DNA of 64,000 nt from Mangrovitalea sediminis (GCF_002514725.1 NZ_NTLB01000002.1:162087-226086); one strand, 5' to 3'. Shown: positions 19,891-29,988, counted from the first letter of the stretch. The notes: a model not told the origin generated them from the letters alone. Translations and numbers: made by a program.

Positions 19891-21177
19891 TCAGGCTGCA
19901 GAGGTGAGGGCTGATCCCGACGCTGCCGGACACTGCTGTCCCACGGTCCAGACAAAACGGGCCAGGGCCGGTAGGTGATGCGCCAGGATCGGAATCCCGG
20001 TCGTCATCAGCGATATTGAAATATCCCGCACCGGATCCGCCCAGCACCATTTGTTGATCAGTCCGACATGGCCGAAGGCCGCTCCCGTCTGCTGTCCCCA
20101 AATTCCCACCGGATCGTTGCCCAGCATGAAGCCTGCGCTGAACCGCATGGGAACCATCAGGGTCCGATCCAGTTGCATGGCGCCAAAAGGCTGAATGGCG
20201 CGTCGTATCGTGTCTGGATGGCAGATGCGCCGGCCGTTCCACTCTCCGCCATTGAGCATCATCTGGAAAAAGCGGCTCATTTCCTCTGCCGTTCCCACCA
20301 GGTTGCCCGCAGGAATCACCGCTTCCTGAAAGCGGGGATCGTTGGTGACCTGCGCCACGGTTTCCAGGTTCGCGCCCAGGGCCCGTTTGACGACCCATGA
20401 AAGCGGGAAGGTCGGGCGTGGACCTGTGGCGTAGTTTATGGCCAGTTGATCCAGGTCTGCGGATTCAATGCCGTAAGTGAAGCGACGCATCCCCATCGGT
20501 TGCCGCAGTTTTTCGTCGAGAAAGGTTTCGATCCCGCAACCGGTTACTTTTTCCAGGACCCTTTGCAACACAAAGCCGCCAGTAATGGCGTGATAGGCGA
20601 CGGTGCTGCCGTCCACGGTGATCGGTTTTGCCTGGCAAAGCAGACGCCAGATTTCGTCGCGATCCCACAGTGTGTCCAGGGGGGCGTTGCGGGGGAGGCC
20701 GGGAATGCCGCCCCGATGGGACAGAATCTGATGGAGTGTGATGGCACCTTTGCCGTGTTGGGCAAACTCCGGCATGTAGTGGCTGACTGGGTCATTCAGG
20801 TTGACCAGATTCTCCTCTGCCAGAATATGCATCAGCAGGGCGGTGACCGCTTTGGACGCGGAAAAGTAGCAAATGGGCGTCTCGGGTGTGAGCAGGGTCT
20901 TGGGAGCATTGCGGGCATCCTCCGGCCCGTTTCCCCGGGCATGTCCTATCGCCCGCTGCATGACGATCTCGCCTCGGCGCCGGAGGCAGAGTTGAATGCC
21001 GGGCTGGGTGCCGGTCCGATAAAGGTCGAGAGCGGCTCGCCAGATGGCGTCAATATTCTGATGGGTGAGACCGACTCGGTGGGGGTCGATCTCCCGGTCA
21101 CTGTCGATGGTTGTGACAGCCTTCAGATCCTGGGGAATGGCACTGATATGGAGAGCCTGTCTGACCAGTTGCTTCAT
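19891..21177 (-). CDS. Beta-lactamase-fold serine hydrolase (class C-like)
   Basis: 428 residues of the serine beta-lactamase/esterase superfamily (COG1680). The nucleophile motif is S-A-S-K in 'ICYFSASKAVTALLMHIL', the Tyr motif is likely 'YHAITGG', and the third motif is H-V-G in 'AFGHVGLINKW'. There is no signal peptide, so it is probably a cytoplasmic esterase or lactone hydrolase and not a drug-resistance enzyme. ATG 21177 is chosen because AGGAA lies 9 nt upstream; ATG 21213 has no ribosome-binding site. Confidence 0.82.
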   Translation of the reverse strand: MKQLVRQALHISAIPQDLKAVTTIDSDREIDPHRVGLTHQNIDAIWRAALDLYRTGTQPGIQLCLRRRGEIVMQRAIGHARGNGPEDARNAPKTLLTPETPICYFSASKAVTALLMHILAEENLVNLNDPVSHYMPEFAQHGKGAITLHQILSHRGGIPGLPRNAPLDTLWDRDEIWRLLCQAKPITVDGSTVAYHAITGGFVLQRVLEKVTGCGIETFLDEKLRQPMGMRRFTYGIESADLDQLAINYATGPRPTFPLSWVVKRALGANLETVAQVTNDPRFQEAVIPAGNLVGTAEEMSRFFQMMLNGGEWNGRRICHPDTIRRAIQPFGAMQLDRTLMVPMRFSAGFMLGNDPVGIWGQQTGAAFGHVGLINKWCWADPVRDISISLMTTGIPILAHHLPALARFVWTVGQQCPAASGSALTSAA

Positions 21178-21390
21178 GTATTCAGTTCCTGACACGGGAT
21201 ATTTTATTGTCATGGTTTGTCGTCAGCAGTGACATAATAACGTGGTCTTTTCGCGGCGTTGATTCGATGGGGTTCGTCGAAGTCGCCCGTTGCCACTGGC
21301 GTCATCTGCGAAGTGGCGCGGTTTGGAAATATCCTCTATCTCTTAATGGATATAATAAAAGGGTAGCACGCTGCCAGCTTTGGACACGGC

Positions 21391-22599
21391 ATGATCAAAC
21401 GTATCGCGGTACAACACCTCGAGGTCGGTATGTTCATTACCGATCTGAATAATGACTGGATTCCCCACAATAACAATCGCCGGCGTGGCGTTTTGCGCTC
21501 CGACGAGGTCATTGCAAAGATCCGTCAGATGGGTGTAAAGGAGGTTTACATCGATACCGCCAAGGGGCGGGATTCCAGCTTTGCGGTGCCGCTTAGCGAA
21601 GTCGATGCGAAGAATGAGTCGCTGTTGCAGAATGCGGGATCGCTACCGCCCGTCACGCGTAACCGTGTGTCGCGGGAAGAGGAGATGATCGTTGCCCACC
21701 GTATCCATAACGAAGCCCAGGGGCTGGTCAGCAACGTGCTGGAAGGCGTCAAGCTGGGCAAGGCGATCGACCTGAGCTCCGTCAACGATCTGTCGGGCGA
21801 ATTGCTCAACTCTGTGCTGCGCAATCATAATGCCCTGACATGCCTGGGGCGCATCCGGGAAAAGGATAACTATCTCCTGGAGCATTCGGTCAACCTGAGT
21901 GTGCTGATGTCGATTTTCGGCAAGTCGATCCAGTTGCCGGTCGATGTGATGCACCAGACGGTCGTCGGTGCGCTGCTCCATGATATCGGCAAGATCCTGA
22001 CGCCGGACGAGGTTCTGCATAAGCCCGGCAAACTCAGCGACGATGAATTCCGGGTGATGAAGCAGCATGTCGTCCATAGTCGTGACCTGTTGCGAAATAC
22101 CGACGGCATCGGTGAACTCACCATACTTACGGCAGGGCAGCACCATGAGCGTATGGATGGTTCGGGTTATCCGGACGGCCTCAAGGGCGAGGAGATTTCG
22201 CCCTACGGCCGCATGGTGGCCATTTCCGACGTCTATGACGCCATTACCTCGGATCGGGTCTATCACAAGGGCATGACGCCGAGCCAGGGCTTGAAGAAGC
22301 TGCTGGAATGGAGCGGTAGCCACCTCGACCGCAATCTGGTGCACCATTTCATTCGCTGTATCGGGCTTTACCCGATCGGTTCCCTGGTGCTGCTGGAGAG
22401 CGGCCGGCTGGGTGTGGTGGTCGAGACCAATGAGGACGACCAGCGGCTGCCGACGGTCCGTATCATGTATCACACCCGTTTCCGTCAGTTCGTTAAAGTT
22501 GAAACCCTCGACCTTTCCCGGCCGTCCGTCCAGGATCGCATCGTTCGGGCTGTCGATCCGGAAGACTATCGCATCGACGTTCGTGACTTTTTGACGTGA
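21391..22599 (+). CDS. HD-GYP domain cyclic-di-GMP phosphodiesterase with DUF3391
   Basis: 402 residues. An N-terminal DUF3391 region (about 1-110, 'IAVQHLEVGMFITDLNNDWIPH') is followed by an HD-GYP domain (about 150-340): 'LLHDIGKILTP' gives the HD pair, 'GQHHERMDGSGYPDGLKGEEI' contains HH and GYP. Such enzymes cut c-di-GMP to GMP and so favour motility over biofilm. It is a single gene; a good -10 (TATAAT, 21351-21356) lies upstream but without a clear -35 partner. Confidence 0.93.
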   Translation: MIKRIAVQHLEVGMFITDLNNDWIPHNNNRRRGVLRSDEVIAKIRQMGVKEVYIDTAKGRDSSFAVPLSEVDAKNESLLQNAGSLPPVTRNRVSREEEMIVAHRIHNEAQGLVSNVLEGVKLGKAIDLSSVNDLSGELLNSVLRNHNALTCLGRIREKDNYLLEHSVNLSVLMSIFGKSIQLPVDVMHQTVVGALLHDIGKILTPDEVLHKPGKLSDDEFRVMKQHVVHSRDLLRNTDGIGELTILTAGQHHERMDGSGYPDGLKGEEISPYGRMVAISDVYDAITSDRVYHKGMTPSQGLKKLLEWSGSHLDRNLVHHFIRCIGLYPIGSLVLLESGRLGVVVETNEDDQRLPTVRIMYHTRFRQFVKVETLDLSRPSVQDRIVRAVDPEDYRIDVRDFLT

Positions 22600-22717
22600 G
22601 GCCTTGGCGCGGCTGTTTCGCCCTATAACGGTGCGCCGTTTTCCCGTGACGCCTTATCGTGGGGCGCGAAGTGAGGAGGTGGTACCGCTAAGGGCCCGAT
22701 TTTGTGACCAAATTGTC

Positions 22718-22734
22718 TTGGCATGTCGCTTGCT
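22718..22734 (+). promoter_or_regulatory. Sigma-54 (-24/-12) promoter of the guanidine operon
   Basis: TTGGCAT-gtcgc-TTGCT matches the sigma-54 consensus TGGCAC-N5-TTGCW. The invariant GG (22720-22721) and GC (22732-22733) are separated by exactly 10 bp. Transcription would start near 22745, about 90 bp before the riboswitch. Sigma-54 with NtrC is the usual control of nitrogen-scavenging operons. I do not see a convincing NtrC site. Confidence 0.75.
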
Positions 22735-22835
22735 CTACTCATCGTGGCGAGAGACCACAGTGGCGGAACGCTGCCACCAGCACTCGAAAAGTACAACCGG
22801 CCCTGACGTTTGGGCCACACAATTCGGTAAAGGTT

Positions 22836-22928
22836 GACTAGGGTTCCGGCCGTGCCTGCACGGTGACTGGTCCGAGAGTCGACGGCTCCTCCAGGAGCTA
22901 CACGGCGGGACAAAAGCCCGGGAGATCG
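22836..22928 (+). promoter_or_regulatory. Guanidine-I riboswitch (ykkC leader)
   Basis: The three conserved blocks of the ykkC/guanidine-I class are present in order: ACTAGGGTTCCGG (about 22837-22849), GGTCCGAGAG (22869-22878) and TACACGGCGGGACAAAAGC with CCCGGGAGA after it (about 22899-22925). The element ends about 55 nt before the first ATG. Downstream GAGA-t-CGT can pair with ACG-TCTC (about 22922-22947), a possible expression-platform stem. The class is known to bind guanidinium and switch on guanidine-handling genes. Confidence 0.96.
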
Positions 22929-22982
22929 TTCAGTCAATGACGTCTCTCGTGCCTGTTTCGCAGTGAATTGGAGGAGAATGCC

Positions 22983-23708
22983 ATGTTCCAGTCAGACACC
23001 CCCCTATACGAAGACCTGTTACCCGGCGGCGCCCATTGGTCATTCGTGATGAAGCGCGGTCACATCCTGCGCCTGATCGACGAAAATGGGGGCGCCAATG
23101 TGGGCATGCTCCTGTACAACCCGGTCAGCCCCCTCGAACGCTACAACATGCCGGACACCCTCAAGGCCCAGCACACCTTTCACCTGACGACGGGCCATGT
23201 CCTCTATTCCGATATGGGACGTGTCTTCTGCTCGGTCGTCGGCGATTCCCTGGGCTGGCATGACACTGTCTGTGGCACCAGCAATGCGGGTCTGGTCGAA
23301 CGCAAATGGGGGCGCAAGACCTATCAGGAAGCCCATAACGATTATTACCGCAATGGCCTGGACTGCTTCCTCAACGAGCTGGGCAAATACGGTCTGGGCA
23401 AGAAGGACCTTGCGGCCAACGTTAACTGGTTCAGCAAGGTGGTGACCGACGCCGAAGGCAACCTGAGGTATGTGCCGGACCATTCCTCGGCGGGCAGTCA
23501 CGTCGACCTGCGTTTCGAGATGGACACCCTGGTCGTCCTGCACACCTGCGCCCACCCGCTGGCCCCCGCCGGGGACTATCCGCGTCAGCCGGTGCGCTAC
23601 CAGTTCTTCGAGGCGGCGCCGGTGGCCGAGGACGATGCCTGCAAAACGTCCTGCCCGGAGAACAGCCGCGGCTTTGCCAATACCGCCCTGTACCACCTGA
23701 TGCACTGA
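22983..23708 (+). CDS. cgdA: Carboxyguanidine deiminase subunit A (DUF1989, 'urea amidolyase-associated protein 1')
   Basis: 241 residues of the DUF1989 family, long labelled urea carboxylase-associated protein 1. 'VFCSVVGDSLGWHDTVCGTSN' and 'LVVLHTCAHPLAP' hold the His/Cys residues typical of the family. In work on guanidine-assimilating bacteria, the pair CgdA/CgdB was shown to deiminate carboxyguanidine to allophanate; that assignment is adopted here because of the guanidine-I riboswitch and gene order. ATG 22983 has GGAGGAG 6 nt upstream; the frame opens 15 nt earlier at a TTG without support. Confidence 0.9.
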   Translation: MFQSDTPLYEDLLPGGAHWSFVMKRGHILRLIDENGGANVGMLLYNPVSPLERYNMPDTLKAQHTFHLTTGHVLYSDMGRVFCSVVGDSLGWHDTVCGTSNAGLVERKWGRKTYQEAHNDYYRNGLDCFLNELGKYGLGKKDLAANVNWFSKVVTDAEGNLRYVPDHSSAGSHVDLRFEMDTLVVLHTCAHPLAPAGDYPRQPVRYQFFEAAPVAEDDACKTSCPENSRGFANTALYHLMH

Positions 23709-23723
23709 GCCGGAGGACGGATC

Positions 23724-24374
23724 ATGATCAAAGTAAGCCCGTTACAGCCTGAAGATGCCTGTTTCCGCGAAGTGGTCCCTGCCGGGGAGTACTTCATCAA
23801 GGTCGTCAAGCAGGGGCAAACTGTCCGTATTCTCGATCTGGAAGGCAATCAGGCGGCGGACACGCTTTTCTATAATGCCCACAATCCGACTGAGCGCTAC
23901 AGTGCCGTGGATACCATCCGCGAGCAGGGCAACGTCTATTTGACAGCGGGTTCGAAGCTGCTCTCCACGGAGGGTAACGAGCTGCTGACCATCACCGCCG
24001 ATACCTGCGGCCGTCACGACACCCTCGGTGGCGCCTGCGCGGCGGAGAGCAACACGGTGCGCTATGCGCTGGAGAAAAAGTGCATGCACGCCTGCCGCGA
24101 CAGCTGGCTGCTGACGGTGACCCAGCACGAAGAGCTGGGCATGACCAAGCGCGACATCACCCACAACATCAACTTCTTCATGAACGTGCCGGTGACCCCC
24201 GAGGGCGGCCTGACTTTCGCTGACGGTATTTCCGAAGCCGGCAAGTATGTCGAACTGAAAGCGGCCATGGATGTGCTGGTGATGATTTCCAACTGTCCCC
24301 AGCTGAACAATCCCTGTAATGCCTACAACCCGACACCGATCGAAATCCTGGTGTGGGAGGAGGCAACTGCATGA
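23724..24374 (+). CDS. cgdB: Carboxyguanidine deiminase subunit B (DUF1989, 'urea amidolyase-associated protein 2')
   Basis: 216 residues, a DUF1989 paralogue of the preceding gene. '[21 protein letters not shown]' and '[23 protein letters not shown]' are the typical Cys/His-containing blocks. With CgdA it is expected to form the heteromeric deiminase that releases ammonia from carboxyguanidine. It starts 15 nt after cgdA with a GGAGG site. Its TGA overlaps the start of the carboxylase gene (ATGA), so the three genes are translationally linked. Confidence 0.9.
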   Translation: MIKVSPLQPEDACFREVVPAGEYFIKVVKQGQTVRILDLEGNQAADTLFYNAHNPTERYSAVDTIREQGNVYLTAGSKLLSTEGNELLTITADTCGRHDTLGGACAAESNTVRYALEKKCMHACRDSWLLTVTQHEELGMTKRDITHNINFFMNVPVTPEGGLTFADGISEAGKYVELKAAMDVLVMISNCPQLNNPCNAYNPTPIEILVWEEATA

Positions 24375-27300
24375 GCACTCCTGCCCCGGCCCTGCCGTCA
24401 AAACTGCTGATCGCCAACCGCGGCGCCATCGCCTGCCGCATCATTCGCACCCTGCGCGCGATGGGAATCGCCTCGGTGGCGGTCTATGCCGAAGCGGACG
24501 CTGACGCCTGCCATGTGCGTGAAGCCGATGAGGCCTATAGCCTTGGCGAAGGCGGCGCTGCGGCCACTTATCTGGATCAGGATAAGCTGTTCGAGGTGAT
24601 CCGCAAGAGTGGGGCCCAGGCGGTCCATCCGGGGTATGGATTCCTCAGTGAAAATGCCGCCTTTGCCCGCCGCTGTGAAGTTGAAGGGGTGGTCTTTCTC
24701 GGACCGACACCTGAGCAGATGGAAGCCTTTGGGCTCAAGCACACTGCCCGGGAACTGGCGGAGCAGGCGCAAGTGCCGTTGTTGCCGGGCTCCGGTCTGC
24801 TGGAGACGCTGGAAGCGGCACTGGCCGAAGCCAGCCGTATCGGTTATCCGGTCATGCTGAAAAGCACGGCGGGTGGTGGGGGCATCGGCATGTCCCGCTG
24901 TTATGACGCCGACGACCTGACCCGTGCCTTCGAGTCGGTGCGACGCCTGAGCCAGAACAACTTCAGTAACAGTGGCGTTTTCCTGGAAAAGTTCGTCGAA
25001 CAGGCGCGTCATATCGAGGTGCAGTTGTTCGGCGATGGACTCGGTACTGTGGTGGCGCTGGGCGAGCGGGACTGCTCCGCCCAGCGCCGTAACCAGAAAG
25101 TGATCGAGGAGGCGCCGGCCCCCAATATCCCGGACGCCGTTCGCCAGCGTCTGCACGCAACCGCCGTTGCCCTGGGCGAGTCCATCGGCTACCGCAGCGC
25201 CGGCACCGTGGAATTCATCTACGACCAGGCGGCTGAGGATTTCTACTTCCTGGAGGTGAACACCCGCCTGCAGGTCGAGCACGGCGTCACCGAGGCGGTG
25301 TTCAGCGTCGATATCGTACGCTGGATGGTCGAGCTGGGCGCTGGCCTGCTGGATGATCTTTCCGCGCGTGCGGCGGTGCTGAAACCGAAGGGCCATGCCA
25401 TCCAGGCGCGTCTGTATGCGGAAGATCCCAACAAGGACTTCCAGCCCAGTGCAGGTCTGCTGACCCATGTGGAGTGGCCGGCGGACACTTCGCTGCGTAT
25501 CGATCACTGGCTGGCGCCGGGTGTGGAGATCTCGCCCTATTTCGACCCGATGCTGGCTAAGGTCATTGTGCACTCGGACAGCCGCGAGGGCGCCCGGCAG
25601 AAACTGATCGCCGCGCTCGACGGGACGGTGCTGTACGGCATCGAGACCAACCGGGATTACGTGCGTCAGGTGCTCGATGCCGCGGATTTTCGCGCCGGCT
25701 TGCTGTTTACCCGCAGCCTCAACGATTTTGTCTACCGGCCGGATTCGCTGGATGTCCTGTCCGCCGGCACCATGACCACCGTGCAGGATTATCCGGGCCG
25801 GGTGGGCTACTGGGATGTGGGCGTGCCGCCTTCCGGCCCCTTCGACAGCCTGTCGTTCCGCCTGGGTAACCGCCTGCTGGATAACCCTGGCGATGCGGCC
25901 GGTCTGGAAATTACCCTCAACGGCCCGGCGCTGCGCTTCAACCGCGACACGCAGATCGCGATCACCGGTGCCGAGATTGCGGCAACCCTCGATGACCAGC
26001 CGGTCGCCCTCTGGGAGGTGGTCGATGTTGCCGCCGGCAGCCTGTTGCGACTCGGCAAGGTGACCGGGGCCGGAGCCCGCAGCTACCTGTTGCTGCGCGG
26101 TGGCATTGATTGCCCGGCCTACCTGGCGTCGCGTTCCACCTTTACGCTTGGCCAGTTCGGCGGTCACGGCGGGCGGGCCCTGCGCGCCGGCGACGTGTTG
26201 CACCTGCATGCGGCGACGTCGGCGCCATCGCGGACCCTGCCACCGTCAGTGCGTCCCGCTGTCGGCCGCGAATGGACCTTGCGGGTGATCTACGGCCCCC
26301 ATGGTGCGCCGGACTTCTTTACCGAGGAGGATGTCGAAACGCTGTTCGCCAGCGAGTGGGAGGTGCACTACAACTCCAGTCGCACAGGCGTGCGCCTGAT
26401 CGGACCCAAGCCCCAGTGGGCACGTTCCGATGGCGGCGAAGCCGGCATGCACCCCTCGAATATTCACGACAATGCCTATGCCATCGGCACTATCGACTTT
26501 ACCGGCGATATGCCCGTCATCCTGGGCCCCGATGGCCCGAGTCTGGGAGGCTTCGTCTGTCCGGCAACGGTGATCAGTGCCGACCTGTGGAAACTCGGTC
26601 AGCTCAAGGCGGGCGACAAGCTGCGCTTCGTCCCGGTCGACCAGGCGCAGGCCGTCGCGCTGCGTCGCGCGCAGGAAGATACCCTGAGCCGGCTGGAGGC
26701 CGTCGCCATGGATATCCAACCGGTACGACCGGCGTCGCCAGTGCTGAAAACGCTGGGTACCGATGTCCACGATGTCGGCGTCGTCTATCGCCCTGCGGGC
26801 GACAACTACCTGCTGGTGGAATACGGTCCGCTGGTGCTGGATATCCGCCTGCGTTTCCGCGCCCATGCGTTGATGCTGTGGCTGCAGGAACAGGCTATCG
26901 ACGGCATCCTGGAGCTGACCCCCGGTATCCGCTCTCTGCAGATACATTACGACAGCCTGCGACTGGATCAGGCGACCCTGCTGGACCGCCTGGTTCTGGC
27001 GGAATCGGTGCTGGCAAGGCGCGATGACTGGGAAGTACCCGCCCGTATCGTGCATCTGCCCCTGTCCTGGGACGACGAGGCCTGTCGCCTGGCAATCCAG
27101 AAATACATGCAATCGGTGCGCAAGGACGCTCCCTGGTGCCCGAGCAACCTGGAGTTTATTCGCCGCATCAACGGCCTGGACAGTATCGACGAGGTCAAAC
27201 GCATCGTCTTCGAAGCCAGCTATCTGGTGATGGGCCTCGGCGATGTCTACCTCGGCGCGCCGGTGGCCACGCCGATGGACCCCCGTCACCGCCTGGTCAC

Positions 27301-27994
27301 CACCAAGTACAACCCGGCCCGCACCTGGACCGCGGAAAACTCGGTGGGCATCGGCGGCGCCTACCTCTGTGTATACGGCATGGAAGGCCCTGGCGGCTAT
27401 CAGTTCGTCGGCCGTACCATGCAGATGTGGAATCGCTACCGTACCACTGACGCCTTCGAACCGGGCAAGCCCTGGCTGTTGCGTTTCTTCGACCAGATCC
27501 GTTTTTACGAAGTGGGTGCCGAAGAGCTTCAGGATATCCGGCGTCGTTTCCCCAACGGCGATTATCCGTTGCGGGTCGAGGAGACGACGTTCAGTCTCAG
27601 TGACTATGAAGCCTTCCTGGCCGAGCATGCCGAGGGCATCGACACCTTCACGCAGCAGCGTCAGAAAGCCTTCGATGAAGAGCTGCAGCGCTGGATCGCC
27701 AGCGGCCAGATCAACTTCCAGAGCGAGACGGTGGCGGGCGACCTGGGAGATGCTGAGGATACCTTGCCCGAAGGGTGCGAAGCCGTGGAAAGCCATGTTG
27801 CCGGCAACCTCTGGCAATGCCTGGTCAAGCCGGGGGATCGTGTCGAGGCGCAGCAGCCGGTGGCGATTATCGAGTCCATGAAAATGGAGATCGAGCTACT
27901 GACACCGGTGGCCGGCGTCGTGCGGGAGTTACGTCGTGAAGCCGGGCAGCCGGTGCAGCCCGGTATGGGGGTGGTGGTGGTCGAAGTCGCGTAG
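24371..27994 (+). CDS. Guanidine carboxylase (biotin-dependent, urea carboxylase family)
   Basis: 1207 residues. Order: biotin carboxylase (about 10-445, with '[14 protein letters not shown]' and the Gly-rich ATP-grasp loop '[12 protein letters not shown]'), carboxyltransferase halves related to allophanate hydrolase subunits 2 (about 458-760, '[21 protein letters not shown]') and 1 (about 800-990), and a C-terminal biotinyl domain with K1171 in ESMKMEI. It uses ATP and bicarbonate to carboxylate its substrate. Databases usually call it urea carboxylase; the riboswitch and cgdAB make guanidine the likely substrate. ATG 24371 overlaps cgdB; GGGAGGAGG precedes it. The usual allophanate hydrolase gene does not follow. 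Confidence 0.9.
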   Translation: MSTPAPALPSKLLIANRGAIACRIIRTLRAMGIASVAVYAEADADACHVREADEAYSLGEGGAAATYLDQDKLFEVIRKSGAQAVHPGYGFLSENAAFARRCEVEGVVFLGPTPEQMEAFGLKHTARELAEQAQVPLLPGSGLLETLEAALAEASRIGYPVMLKSTAGGGGIGMSRCYDADDLTRAFESVRRLSQNNFSNSGVFLEKFVEQARHIEVQLFGDGLGTVVALGERDCSAQRRNQKVIEEAPAPNIPDAVRQRLHATAVALGESIGYRSAGTVEFIYDQAAEDFYFLEVNTRLQVEHGVTEAVFSVDIVRWMVELGAGLLDDLSARAAVLKPKGHAIQARLYAEDPNKDFQPSAGLLTHVEWPADTSLRIDHWLAPGVEISPYFDPMLAKVIVHSDSREGARQKLIAALDGTVLYGIETNRDYVRQVLDAADFRAGLLFTRSLNDFVYRPDSLDVLSAGTMTTVQDYPGRVGYWDVGVPPSGPFDSLSFRLGNRLLDNPGDAAGLEITLNGPALRFNRDTQIAITGAEIAATLDDQPVALWEVVDVAAGSLLRLGKVTGAGARSYLLLRGGIDCPAYLASRSTFTLGQFGGHGGRALRAGDVLHLHAATSAPSRTLPPSVRPAVGREWTLRVIYGPHGAPDFFTEEDVETLFASEWEVHYNSSRTGVRLIGPKPQWARSDGGEAGMHPSNIHDNAYAIGTIDFTGDMPVILGPDGPSLGGFVCPATVISADLWKLGQLKAGDKLRFVPVDQAQAVALRRAQEDTLSRLEAVAMDIQPVRPASPVLKTLGTDVHDVGVVYRPAGDNYLLVEYGPLVLDIRLRFRAHALMLWLQEQAIDGILELTPGIRSLQIHYDSLRLDQATLLDRLVLAESVLARRDDWEVPARIVHLPLSWDDEACRLAIQKYMQSVRKDAPWCPSNLEFIRRINGLDSIDEVKRIVFEASYLVMGLGDVYLGAPVATPMDPRHRLVTTKYNPARTWTAENSVGIGGAYLCVYGMEGPGGYQFVGRTMQMWNRYRTTDAFEPGKPWLLRFFDQIRFYEVGAEELQDIRRRFPNGDYPLRVEETTFSLSDYEAFLAEHAEGIDTFTQQRQKAFDEELQRWIASGQINFQSETVAGDLGDAEDTLPEGCEAVESHVAGNLWQCLVKPGDRVEAQQPVAIIESMKMEIELLTPVAGVVRELRREAGQPVQPGMGVVVVEVA

Positions 27995-28004
27995 GCGGCA
28001 ATCC

Positions 28005-28040
28005 GTTTGCTCCGGTGCCAGGCGCCGGAGCAAACGATTT
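28005..28040 (+). terminator. Terminator hairpin after the guanidine operon
   Basis: GTTTGCTCCGG (28005-28015) pairs perfectly over 11 bp with CCGGAGCAAAC (28025-28035); GATTT follows. It lies between the convergent carboxylase and pirin genes and could serve both. The T-tract is short, but the stem is strong. Confidence 0.65.
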
Positions 28041-28045
28041 CAGGG

Positions 28046-28960
28046 TTATTCCGGCAGGGGAATGAATTCCTGCTCGTCGCCCGGCACCTTGTCGAAACGG
28101 CCAGCTTTCCAGTCCTGCTTGGCCTGCTCGATACGCGCCTTTCGGCTGGAAACGAAATTCCATTCGATAAACCGCGGCGAGAAGGTCTCACCACCGATGA
28201 GGGCCAGCCGGGTCTCTTCGACGGCCTCGATGACAATGCCTGACTGAGCGGACAGGATCGCCATGGCGTGCTCCGGAATCCCGGTGTCCTGGGCCTTCAG
28301 TTGCCCCTTGGCGACATAGACTGCCCGTTCCTGGGCGTCCGGCAGGGTGAGGCGCTGACCGGGTTGCAGCCAGGCTTCGACGTAGAGGGTGTCGCTGAAG
28401 GTTTTGACCGGCGATGTGACGCCATAGGCCGTTCCCATCATGACCCGCACCGGCACGCCCTCGACCGTGACGGCAGGAATCTCGGCGTCCGGGTAATGAT
28501 GGAACGCCGGCTCCCGTTCTTCCTCTTCCTCGGGCAGGGCCAGCCAGAGCTGCAGGCCGTGCAGGAGGTGGTCGGTTTTGGTGATGTCGGGGCGCTCCCG
28601 TTCCGAATGCACGATGCCGCGCCCGGCGACCATCAGGTTGATATCGCCCGGCCGGATGGGCTGCAGGCTGCCGAGAGAGTCCCGGTGCAGGATTTCGCCC
28701 TCGAAAAGATAGGTGACGGTGGCGATGCCGATATGGGGGTGCGGGCGCACATTGATGCCGTCACCGGCGCTAAACTGCGCCGGTCCCATGTGATCGAAAA
28801 AGATCCAGGGGCCGACCATTTTCCGCTTTGCCGTCGGCAGTAGCCGCCGGACCGAAAAGCCGCCCAGGTCGCGGTCCTTGGGCTGCAACAGCAGTTCGAT
28901 GGCGCCGCATTCCTCGGTCACCTGACATGGTTGTTCGACGTCTCTTGCCAGATTGCTCAT
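28046..28960 (-). CDS. Pirin family protein (bicupin)
   Basis: 304 residues. The N-terminal cupin has the pirin metal site 'RPHPHIGIATVTYLFEGEILHRDS' and 'GRGIVHSERE'. The C-terminal cupin follows at about 175-290. Bacterial pirins are iron-binding proteins; some act as quercetinases and others modulate metabolic enzymes. The length is typical. It stands alone and convergent with the guanidine operon. The specific activity cannot be told from sequence. Confidence 0.9.
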   Translation of the reverse strand: MSNLARDVEQPCQVTEECGAIELLLQPKDRDLGGFSVRRLLPTAKRKMVGPWIFFDHMGPAQFSAGDGINVRPHPHIGIATVTYLFEGEILHRDSLGSLQPIRPGDINLMVAGRGIVHSERERPDITKTDHLLHGLQLWLALPEEEEEREPAFHHYPDAEIPAVTVEGVPVRVMMGTAYGVTSPVKTFSDTLYVEAWLQPGQRLTLPDAQERAVYVAKGQLKAQDTGIPEHAMAILSAQSGIVIEAVEETRLALIGGETFSPRFIEWNFVSSRKARIEQAKQDWKAGRFDKVPGDEQEFIPLPE

Positions 28961-29010
28961 GATGATGTCCCTGTCCTAAACGGTAATGCCCAAACCTACT
29001 TTATACGCTC

Positions 29011-29559
29011 TCAGACGCCTTCCGGCAGCTTCGGCTGCATCATCTTCCGGCGATTCAGGCGGCGCCCATCCACGATGAAAGTGCCATCGCCCACCGCGTG
29101 GAGGGTCCGTTTCTCCTGACGGGTATCGTCGCGGTAGGCGGCAAGGCCGTCGAGTACGACGATGTTGTGCTGCTCGATAATGTCGACAACACGGCACTCG
29201 ATATTGGCCAGGCATTCCCGGATCAGGGGCGCCTTGACGTGTTCAGCGGCCATGGAGGTGAAGCCGAACTGCTGGAATTTGTCGGTATCGGCGCCGGAGC
29301 AGGTACCCACGCCAACAACCTTGTCGATGAGATCCAGGGTGGGAATCGCAATGACGCATTCCCGTGTTGCAGATAGCGCCGCGTAGGAGTGATTCCAGGG
29401 GCCTGTGGTGATGGCAAAACGCGGCGAGAAGTCCATGACCATGGTCCAGGTGATCGTCATGATGTTGCTGTTCTTGCCATCATGCGTCGTGATGAGCGTC
29501 ACCGGGCCGGGTTCTATCAGGGTGAAGGCGTGGTCGAGCGGCATCCGTTTCATGGGCAT
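29011..29559 (-). CDS. Flavin reductase family protein
   Basis: 182 residues of the FMN-binding split-barrel flavoprotein family ('EPGPVTLITTHDGKNSNIMTITWTM', 'VGVGTCSGADTDKFQQFGF'). Relatives reduce flavin with NAD(P)H or are oxidoreductases of unknown substrate. AGGGAG lies 5 nt before ATG 29559; a second ATG at 29553 is possible. The GFA gene ends 9 nt before it, so the two form a likely operon. Confidence 0.87.
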   Translation of the reverse strand: MPMKRMPLDHAFTLIEPGPVTLITTHDGKNSNIMTITWTMVMDFSPRFAITTGPWNHSYAALSATRECVIAIPTLDLIDKVVGVGTCSGADTDKFQQFGFTSMAAEHVKAPLIRECLANIECRVVDIIEQHNIVVLDGLAAYRDDTRQEKRTLHAVGDGTFIVDGRRLNRRKMMQPKLPEGV

Positions 29560-29568
29560 CCGTGCTCC

Positions 29569-29988
29569 CTAAGGTTGGCGATCCGTGGGCAGGCCTTGGA
29601 AGACTGGAACGCTCTCCAGTTCGTGATCCCAGGCGGCCTTGCTGGCCATAAAGAGATGGGCATCCGGTCTCATCTGCAGTGGGTCATCAAGACTTCCCGC
29701 CGGAACGACGACCAGGCGACCCTCCATCTGGGTGCTGGGTAACGCAGAACCACAGTGGGAACAGAAACTCTTCTGGTGCCGGCTTGATGGCAGATGGAAG
29801 GTGCTGACTCGCTCCTGACCGGAAACCCAGGTCAGCGTTGCGGTTGTCGAGAACAGGTTCGATGCGTGGGCTGAGCCGGTATCCTTTTGACAGTAGGTGC
29901 AATGACACAGGAAAAAGTGCTCGAAGGCGCCTTCGATCTCAAAGCGCACCTTTCCACACAGACATGAACCGCTGGTGATCGTCGTCAT
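29569..29988 (-). CDS. GFA family protein (glutathione-dependent formaldehyde-activating enzyme/CENP-V fold)
   Basis: 139 residues. Zinc-binding cysteines are laid out as in the GFA/CENP-V family: 'GSCLCGKVRFE', 'CHCTYCQKDTGS' and 'FCSHCGSALP'. Few members have a proven reaction, so the formaldehyde label should not be taken literally. ATG 29988 (MTTITSGSC) is chosen over the longer frame from 30024. A second, different GFA gene is at 60887-61321. Confidence 0.88.
   Translation of the reverse strand: MTTITSGSCLCGKVRFEIEGAFEHFFLCHCTYCQKDTGSAHASNLFSTTATLTWVSGQERVSTFHLPSSRHQKSFCSHCGSALPSTQMEGRLVVVPAGSLDDPLQMRPDAHLFMASKAAWDHELESVPVFQGLPTDRQP

Noticed and set aside
24398..26209. 603-codon open frame on the minus strand
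   Set aside because: Shadow of the guanidine carboxylase reading frame.
26246..27817. 523-codon open frame on the minus strand
   Set aside because: Shadow of the second half of the guanidine carboxylase gene.
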